64,000 nucleotides of DNA from Eunapius fragilis (taxonomy: Eukaryota > Porifera > Demospongiae > Spongillida > Spongillidae). The notes under the pieces were generated by a model. It saw only the letters and a list, made by a program, of their open reading frames with translations. It was not told the origin of the DNA and made no database searches. Of the stretch, positions 56,693 to 64,000 are shown piece by piece (within the stretch, counting starts at the first letter, position 1; each line of letters starts with the position of its first letter). The stretch is from NCBI GenBank assembly GCA_963681505.1, contig OY811982.1:320693-384692 (forward strand), in the 5' to 3' direction. A program made the position numbers and the translations under genes.

Positions 56693-57092
56693 GAGGAGGA
56701 GGACGCAGCCATGATTGCCGCGTTTGCGGGGGCTGCAGCCGTTTATCGGCCCAAGTCTAAACAAAGTAGTTTCAAGTAGCCGTGCCCATGCACCAGGCAT
56801 GATATTTCCTCCAATCCGTAAGTTTAATTATCGTGAGACTTCCGCCAATTGCAAACCGCTAGTTATTTAAAATCAATTGTTTTGGCTCCGCCAAATAGTA
56901 GTCGTCTTAGCAATACCGTATATTTTCGTATAACTTGCAATAGAATCAATTTCAAATGGTACCGTTCGCACACGTCGTGTAATAATTCGGCATAATATCT
57001 TCACTGCATGGTGAGCAGTTACAAAAATCAAATGCCGAATTTTTGTTGGCAGCCATAGCTGGTTGCTTCTATGACTACTGGCGCCGTATTTC

Positions 57093-57690
57093 TACACAAA
57101 AGCTAAAGTGGTCACGCTACAACTTTCTTAGTATTTTTAAATTAAAATTAAGATGCACATATTTTCGATAATTAATAGAAGAAACAAGTAAAAGTTGGTG
57201 GGAGGTTAAGGTGATAGCTTCCTTATGCTTGCTGTGCAAGGTCTATATGAATCAATTACAATCAACTACATACTCTTCCCACATTTACACGTGCTAAAGT
57301 TATTTTAAGACCGATTATGAAATCCCGCGCTCGTTATGAAGTGAATGCATAAAAGAAGGGAGCTGCTGTACACAAAAGCTAAAATGGTGAATCTGGTGCA
57401 CAACAATCTTCAAACACGCTAAAACTTGCTTAGTATTTTTTAAAATTAAGATGCACATAATTTGTTTTCATCGATAATTATACAATTAACAATTAAAGCT
57501 CTAGCGAGAAAGTTGGTGGGAGCATAGATGTTATACGGAATATAATATTCCGTATAATATCCATGGTGGGAGGCAAAGTGATGTGGCTTCCTATAGATTT
57601 GTATGCTTGTTGTGCAAGCTCTATATGAATTCAATTACGTAGTCTTCCCACATTTACACGTGCTAAATAATTTAGTTTGAGACCGATTTT
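57093..57690. repeat. Two direct repeats of about 280 bp
   Basis: Shared words in order: CACAAAAGCTAAA, AAATTAAGATGCACATA, AAAGTTGGTGGGAG, TGTGCAAG(G/C)TCTATATGAAT and CTTCCCACATTTACACGTGC. The left copy is about 57093-57320 and the right copy about 57368-57685. Parts are shared with 31.5-31.9 kb, so this is an interspersed family present here twice in tandem. Confidence 0.7.
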
Positions 57691-57734
57691 GTTTTAAAGC
57701 TTGTTCCCTTTCTTTGCTTCCAATTCCTATATCA

Positions 57735-57854
57735 CACACGTACACATGCATGTACACACACACCATAGATACTTTCGAGTATCTATGCACACACACAGAC
57801 ACACAACACACTCGCACACGCACACGCACACACACATACACACACACACGCACA

Positions 57855-57941
<87 letters not shown>

Positions 57942-57950
57942 GCACCTTCG
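57735..57950. repeat. (CA)n microsatellite
   Basis: Imperfect then pure CA repeat next to the sequence at 57950-58095 that matches 34831-34990. Confidence 0.95.
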
Positions 57951-58095
57951 TTATTGCTGCACCTCGGCATACATTGAAGCGTCGAAGACCAATTGCCGGC
58001 CACACATATCGCCAAGTACAAGACGACGGTCCATTGAAGCGGATCGTACTCCTTCATTGGAACACCCCTGGAGCTCTTCTACTCAACTCCGTTAG
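57950..58095 (-). repeat. LTR-like repeat, second copy, with MKEYD... short ORF
   Basis: About 75% similar to 34840-34990, again bordered by CA repeats on the left. The minus-strand frame from 58057 begins MKEYDPLQWTVVLYLAICVA and runs to a possible donor (AAG|GTGCGTG). Confidence 0.5.
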
Positions 58096-58234
58096 TTTAT
58101 AAAACACTCCTGCTATAAAAACATGTTGTTTACATAGAGCTCTAGGACTAACTAAAATTAGATTAAGACTGTGTACGTTCATATCGGCAGCTAGCTAACT
58201 GAGTGATTGTCACATGATACCACCACCACCACCA

Positions 58235-58243
58235 CACACACCC

Positions 58244-58334
<91 letters not shown>

Positions 58335-58358
58335 CGGGGGGGGGGGGGGGGGGGGGGG
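58235..58358. repeat. (CA)n followed by poly-G
   Basis: About 95 bp of CA and then a run of about 26 G (58336-58358). Overlapping ORFs are artefacts. Confidence 0.95.
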
Positions 58359-58359
58359 C

Positions 58360-59639
58360 GAAGTCGGGATTAGGTGGAGATTTGACACGTGAATACCATT
58401 ACTGCACACGCCATTGCCATCGTTCTCTTTCGTTACTGCAGCATCTGTAATACAAGGGATACATGATGTCAAAGTGACAACTTTTTAAGTACAGCGGTCA
58501 ATGCTCAATTGCAGTGATGACGGTTGAGGAATAACAAGGCGTAAACTTGCTATTTCGTAAGATATCACATTGAATATGAGTGGTTCTGATTTAGGAAAGA
58601 CTTTTAAAGGCTTTACTAGACTAATCAGCATCAATTCATCGTGCATGCTCTAACTATGAACAGGGCTTACAACGAAACATAATTTTCATTTTCATATCGA
58701 CAAACACTAAATCACCATTAAGGTAATCAACTTACATTTCAATAACTGTAATTTCTTTCTTCTTCAGATTCATCCTGTGTGTCCAATATGTAATTGCTAT
58801 AGTTTAGGTATCTTATAGTCTTTAGGCCTAGATTTATGGCTGGTCTTTACAACATGCCAATTGTATATTACAATGGTGAAATTTACATAGCAGAGGTGGT
58901 TTAAGTGTGCACCTTGCAAGGAGGCTGAATGTGTAAATACTTAAGAGATGAAGGTTTGCTGTTCTTGTGTACGTTCAGGGAACTCTTCATTTATTCATCA
59001 CCAAGCCTGGTATCAAGTATATCTGTTGTTAAAGTGAGAGCTAAAGAAGGATCAGCACTTAATAATTCCTAGTTATTGATGCAGGTATTTATAGCAGGTA
59101 CAACATCAATGTTAGTCATATGCTGGCTGGCATTAAAATGTTTCATCCAAGATCCAGTTACAAGCTTTCCTACCAAACCAAGCCCTTCATTCAATTTTGA
59201 TTTTTTTTTTTAAATTAATGCTGTTTGTAAAGATGTTGCACTATTGCATACATATGTTTGTGTTGGTGTTGATAGCACTAGACGCTTCAAATTGATTTGC
59301 TGGGCCAGAAGAGGTTCTGAAATTCTTTGGTTGTTGTCTGATTTCCTCACTCGCCTTACTTTTGCTTTCTCTTTGGGATCTGGTGGGCTTCCTTAATGGC
59401 ATTGTAGACGGCAATGCATCTTCCGCTAGTATAGAGCCATCATATATTTCAGATTGGTCTAAGACTTGTCCCACTAGATCTTGCTTCATTAGGAGAATGA
59501 GAAGGATCTGTTCGGGAAGCCACGCTACATTGGTTCTGAAAAGAACCCGTGGCACTGGACAATGAATTGTCGTACATCACAAGGGATAGCACGCACACCC
59601 TCACTGACGTCACATATATCTAACAAATTTACTAAGGAA
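58360..59639. other. No confirmed gene
   Basis: AT-rich DNA. A minus ORF at 59555-59241 (104 codons, KPTRSQRESKSKASEEIRQQ) and the overlapping plus ORF show no known domain. They sit just before the gypsy RT remnant and may belong to it. Confidence 0.35.
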
Positions 59640-61580
59640 TCCTAGACACAATAAAATTGCATTCTGCACCTCAGAAGGACTCCTTAAGTTCAAGGTGATG
59701 GCCTTCAAGTTGTGCAATTCACCTGGAACCTTCCAGAGGTTAATGAATGCTGTGCTGATGGTACTGCAGTGGAGCTTATGTCTAGGGTATCACAATGATG
59801 TTGTTGTGCCTGGTAGGAATTTTGAGGACCACTGCAGAACCTGAAGTATGTATTTGATCGCTTCAGGATTGTTGGACTGAAACTCAGGCAAGTGCAAATT
59901 TGGCAAACAAGGCATTGCGTTTCTCAGCCATGTGGTTCCCAGCTCAGTCTTAACGCAATTTTCAGTAATTCCTTGGAATTGCCTGTTGCTATCATCGGTT
60001 CATTATGGACTTAACAGTGATTGCCAGGCCCCAGCATGATCTGAAAGAGAAGACTGTTAACAGAGGAGTGTGAAATATCATTTCAGATGTCAAATTGGTG
60101 TTCCCACCAGTATTAGCCTTCCCAGACCACTCCAGAGTTTTCATCCTGGATACTGATGCCAGTAACACTGGAATTGGTTGCATGCTGTCCCTAGTGCAAA
60201 ATGACGGATCTAAGTGCGTCATTGCGTATGGCTGTTGGATGCTCTGGAAGTCTGAGAGGAACTACTGCATCACAAGGCAGGAGCTGTTAACAGTTGAGTA
60301 TTTTACCCAGCAGCTGCGACCATGACTTCTTGGAAAGCTACATGACTGTGTGACTAGGGGCTACTTTGGAGAGGAGAAGACAACGGGCCAGCTTCATGCT
60401 TATGGGCAGATGTTTCAAATTGGTACCACACATGTTCCTTATGTGCCACTAGGAAAAATCCCACTCTAAGGCAAAGGGGCCCACTGGGGACCATTCAGGC
60501 AGACTACCTGGTGCAGATTGTGGCCGCTGACATCCTAGGACCCTTACCTGAGACCAAGGACTGCAATGTGTATGTCCTTGTGGCCTCACCGAATGGGCGG
60601 AGGCTTACCCCATCCCTAACCAGGAGGCTGTCACAGTCATCCAGGAACTGGTAGTGAGATGTTCTGTTAATTCTCTACCCCAGAAGAGCCCCATTCAAAC
60701 CAAAGACACCAGTGGAGTGGGACCTGATAGTTGAAGTGTGCAGGATCCTAAAAATGCATGCCACTCAGTGCCATGCACCCACAGGGAGATGGGCTAGTAG
60801 AGCACTTTAATCACACACTGCTTGACATGCTGGCTACAAGACAAAGGAGCAACCCAGTGACATATACGGTCAGTGTGTTTGGCCTACAACAGCAGTATTC
60901 AGGCAATCACTGGCTACACCCCATTTTTCCTGATTGTCAATCGTGAAGCCCCCCTCCCTCTGGACCTGATGTACATGTACCACATTGACACACCAGGGCT
61001 TGCCACCCACAGTGAGTATGCAACCAAGAAGAAGGACAGCATAGAGAAGGCATGCGATCTGGTGAGAGCAAGGTTTGGCCAGAAATAGCAGGCACAAATT
61101 AGTTCTATGACCAGAAGTGTCATGGAGAGCCATATGCCCCTAGGAGGTGTGCTCTGATTACACTCCACCATGGTCCCAGTAGGGAATTGCACCACCCCTT
61201 GGAAGGTGCCCAAGAACTACCTATCTGTTGAGGTATTGTCATAACCCCGGCCCCCGAGAAAAACGGTGGTACATTTTGGTTGGAGACCAAATGAACAGAT
61301 TATGTTACTGGATGGCGATCCCAGCCATACCACCTGATCAAGAGAATCTACCACCTTACAGAGCTGATGCCCTACCAGACCCACCCCACCAACAGACCAT
61401 GGAGGAAGAGCACAAGACCCTGTAGCCCCACCAGAGCCCATGGATACCCCACTCCCTGGTTTGTATTGAGAATCTCACTACTGAGAGTCTCAGACAGGCT
61501 CTATATTTTCAACTGTGAACAGTATATTTTACATTATCACGGCTATTTTGACTGCTTTTTAAGAGTGTTTTCTCAGTAAC
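59640..61580 (+). pseudogene. Ty3/gypsy retrotransposon pol remnant
   Basis: Plus-strand pieces in order. Reverse transcriptase: KIAFCTSEGLLKFKVMAFKL, SPGTFQRLMNAVL, then GYHNDVVV where the catalytic YxDD should be. RNase H: FILDTDASNTGIGCMLS and ERNYCITRQELLTVEYF, at 60095-60325. Integrase: VQIVAADILGPLPETKDCNV near 60510, then YTPFFLIVNREAPLPLDLMY, 60915-60980. A C-terminal end follows with a GPREKRWYILVGDQ-like segment. Stops and frameshifts are frequent and the YHND change alone would kill the RT. No LTRs were identified. Confidence 0.85.
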
Positions 61581-62326
61581 TGAATAATCTGCACTAAACC
61601 TGCACTAATTAAGAAAATAAGCATAAGGTGCATGATTCCAAGCCATTCTAAGTGCTGTCCCAGCACGCATTACAAGAAATATGTTCAGGTAGGTATGATT
61701 AGCTAATAATGGTACAACTTTGGTCAGAATTGTATTTTTAAATACTTTTGGATAAGCCATATTTCAATGCCACACCCTCATAGTTATGTAAACATGTCAG
61801 AACAGCTTAGAGTATATTCAATACAAATGCCATTCCTATTATAGGCTCATCCATGCAATTACCACTGCTGGGATATATAATACTTCAACAGTACATTAAT
61901 TTCTTATGCAGGTGTGGGTGAAGGTACTCTGGAATATAATGTTCTAATCATGTTTAGCAATTAATGTGGACGGGTTGATCCAGCAAATAATGTAGCAGAA
62001 GCAGCTGAACAATCCATGAAGGTGGCATATAATGTACGGAAGTGTTGTGCCCATACTGCTATGCTGCAAGTAGTGCAGTGGTTTGTAGTATGTGTATTTA
62101 TTTTCAAATACTGTGATTTATCCTACAATTCAACTTCACATACATATCCCATAACAATACCTTATGTAACGCTGGGAGGAGTATATTGCCATGTTCCCCA
62201 AGCTTGATAACTGACTTCAACATCAATTGAGTACACGTCCATGTAAGATTGTTGGGATTGCCACTAGAGCATAGAGTTGTGCAGAAAATCGTCACGTTAT
62301 TGCCCGAGGTGTTTGCTCTTGTCTTC

Positions 62327-62413
<87 letters not shown>

Positions 62414-63177
62414 TGTGTGTGCGTGCACGTGCGACCTACTTGAGGTCAACTACAAAACCTGCAGGCAAAGATCCTTGGCCAACGAACATGACATGGTATG
62501 GCCAGTACATTATAACTTGGCAGTATATTGAAGTTATTCCTGGTATCCTCAACCTGCACATTTCCTGAACCCTTAACATAATTTCACATGAAACTAAATA
62601 CAGTGTACATCACGTGTGGCAAAACCTAAATGCATTGACAGTTACATTTTTTTTTTATCCCTACACTTCTGATTACATATATTTTAGAACTGCCTTGCTA
62701 AAGGAAGTATGTGAGTACCTTTCTGTTATGCAATCTGAATCATGTTAATGTGATGTAGGAACCTTGCAACAGTTCCACACATCATGGTGACAGAGGAGGC
62801 TATTCAATGCTCATTCCTCTGCCTGCCTTCATAAGTCAGGATGATGCTATCTCCTGTTCAGTTGATAAGAATATCCATCAGATAAAAGCGCATTTAGGTG
62901 TCTCCATCCCCAAGATTGTGGTTGGAATAGTGGTTACCATGGACTCTGATAGGTCCAATGAGGTATTTATGACTAACCTCACCACTGTGGCTGTTACATC
63001 ATAAGAGCCAGGTACACTTGAAGAGGCAAACTTCTCTCCCTACAATGCATGTAGGAATTGAAGTGTCATCAATACAATTAGCAGAATACACGGTTGCACT
63101 ATGGCTGTTAGGATTAAAGATGGTTATGAACAGCAGTCTAAGATATAGCAAATAAACACCTCAATACTTTGCCAGTC
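61581..63177. other. No recognised gene; GT tract
   Basis: Contains a (GT)n tract at 62330-62418. The short plus ORFs (62016-62207, 62807-63004) show no domain. From about 63130 the sequence is the 3' flank of copy D and matches 12090 onward. Confidence 0.4.
62330..62418. repeat. (GT)n microsatellite
   Basis: About 88 bp of pure and near-pure GT. The Cys-Val ORFs are artefacts. Confidence 0.95.
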
Positions 63178-63233
63178 AGCTACAATACATTATTACCACT
63201 ACTAAGTATAGCTATTTCTAGTGAATTCGTCAA

Positions 63234-63332
63234 TTAATTCTGGTATTCGTATTCATTTTCATTCTTCACCACTCCACCATGTGGTACAGTTGGAACCACT
63301 CCCATCTTTGTGTCATCGCTAACTGCAGGATG
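63234..63332 (-). CDS. Copy D last exon (tail), gene extends beyond the window
   Basis: 99 nt, 33 codons: HPAVSDDTKMGVVPTVPHGG ... NEYEYQN and TAA at 63234-63236. It is preceded (in gene sense) by the AG acceptor at 63333-63334. It keeps the reading frame and the YEYQN end of copy B, with a 27-nt shorter middle. The 3' flank is also conserved with B. The kinase exons would lie to the right of the window. Confidence 0.7.
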   Translation of the reverse strand, partial: HPAVSDDTKMGVVPTVPHGGVVKNENEYEYQN

Positions 63333-63585
63333 CTGAACGTAACGAAACAATTATAAAGACATTAGAACTGAATAGAGATAGTACAATTCAATTTCATTTT
63401 TTCTGAGTGTCATTTTTTTACTTTTTAGACTCGCTTATTAGCACTGGAAAATACAAGGATTGAGAAGTAATACTTCAGTTTACTTGCATGTCTTTACCAT
63501 GTGCTAGTTGGATTTATTTATTTATGCTGAATACTTTGGTTTAAGTGTATGTGATCAGAGTACCAGTAATTACAGCTTGCTATGC

Positions 63586-63659
63586 ATACCTAACCTGATG
63601 AGATCGTATGCATCACAAGGGAAATTTCTGTATCAGTAACCGTAGAAGCAAGTTGTATG
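63586..63659 (-). pseudogene. Copy D penultimate exon, decayed
   Basis: Matches copy B 19299-19210, but the acceptor is CTGCAC instead of CTGCAG and 16 nt are missing (the part coding VDIIE), which shifts the frame. So copy D probably cannot make the normal tail unless this exon is skipped; exon 90 nt in B is phase 0 at both ends, so skipping would keep the frame. Confidence 0.65.
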
Positions 63660-63730
63660 TGCAGTGCAGTATATATTCAAAGTCATAAACGATTGCAGCA
63701 TTCAGTAGCAGCAGGTATTTAAAGAGTGTA

Positions 63731-64000
63731 CTGTTCCTATGTGTTATGCACAAATTGCACAAATTGAAAATTTGTGCATAACACATAAAATTTGTGCTAT
63801 TTCACAATTGTCCTTCACAATTTGAAAATTATTGCGTACTGATTTCAAAATTGTGTTTGTTAAAATTGAATGTTATTTCAATTGTGCTGCACAATCATCA
63901 TACCTGCATGCAGTCTGAACTATAACATATTAAATTGTCTAAGATACAGGTTGCATTCTTCAATTAAGGGTGCTGAAGTATTGAACACTGAATTAGGGTT
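63731..64000 (-). repeat. Copy D intron, homologous to 20870-21105 in copy B
   Basis: Long shared words (TGCTATTTCACAA, TTGAAAATTATTGCGTACT, AGTCTGAACTATAACATATT) continue to the window edge, confirming that D is a paralogous copy and not an isolated exon. A D-specific inverted repeat (TGTGTTATGCACAAATTG / CAAATTTGTGCATAACACA) sits at about 63740-63788. Confidence 0.8.

Noticed and set aside
59241-59565. 104-codon minus-strand ORF as a real gene
   Set aside because: No domain, low-complexity Lys/Ser-rich part, and it lies against the plus-strand gypsy remnant; coding status cannot be supported.

Overview
The window looks like animal nuclear DNA, most likely from a demosponge. It has intron-rich receptor tyrosine kinase genes with short introns (about 55-65 bp for the smallest), many decayed transposons and abundant microsatellites. 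No operons, ribosome binding sites or CRISPR arrays are seen. The phylum is inferred from the style of the receptor kinases and transposon remnants and was not tested.

The main content is a tandem family of receptor tyrosine kinases, all on the minus strand, which I call copies A to D. The layout resembles Met/plexin receptors. From the N-terminus it has a laminin-G/concanavalin-like domain (copies B and C), a SEMA-like propeller, a PSI domain, a plexin-type TIG stretch, a second PSI, a third PSI followed by IPT/TIG repeats, one membrane helix, a tyrosine kinase and a short tyrosine-bearing tail. Copy A (37-7549) has an intact-looking kinase and tail but a broken ectodomain. A small kinase fragment lies at 9048-9755. 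Copy B (12177-29864) is the most complete: its exons can be followed phase by phase from the LamG-like exon to the stop codon. Its visible problems are one 4-nt insertion and an apparently exact 282-bp tandem duplication carrying the P-loop exon. Copy C (50283-55790) keeps only the N-terminal half and has several lesions. Copy D enters from the right edge (63234-64000) with only its 3' end.

The copies also serve as dating references. Copy B carries a 6.65-kb insert flanked by TTAA on both sides in its last intron; copy D has the same site with a single TTAA. That insert holds a decayed BEL/Pao retrotransposon and an 87-bp foldback MITE with a perfect 11-bp target duplication.

Between copies B and C (30-50 kb) the DNA is a transposon and repeat desert. 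It holds unrecognised transposon ORFs, a 0.9-kb polypurine tract, a 0.87-kb palindrome, a Ty3/gypsy integrase tail, a ULP1-protease/PHD remnant, two minisatellites, a two-exon RNF113A-like fragment and a 1.3-kb hAT element with a 5-bp target duplication. To the right of C (56-63 kb) are a MITE, direct repeats, CA/GT tracts and a decayed Ty3/gypsy pol. No convincing intact gene outside the receptor family was found. Several short splice-flanked ORFs are recorded with low confidence.
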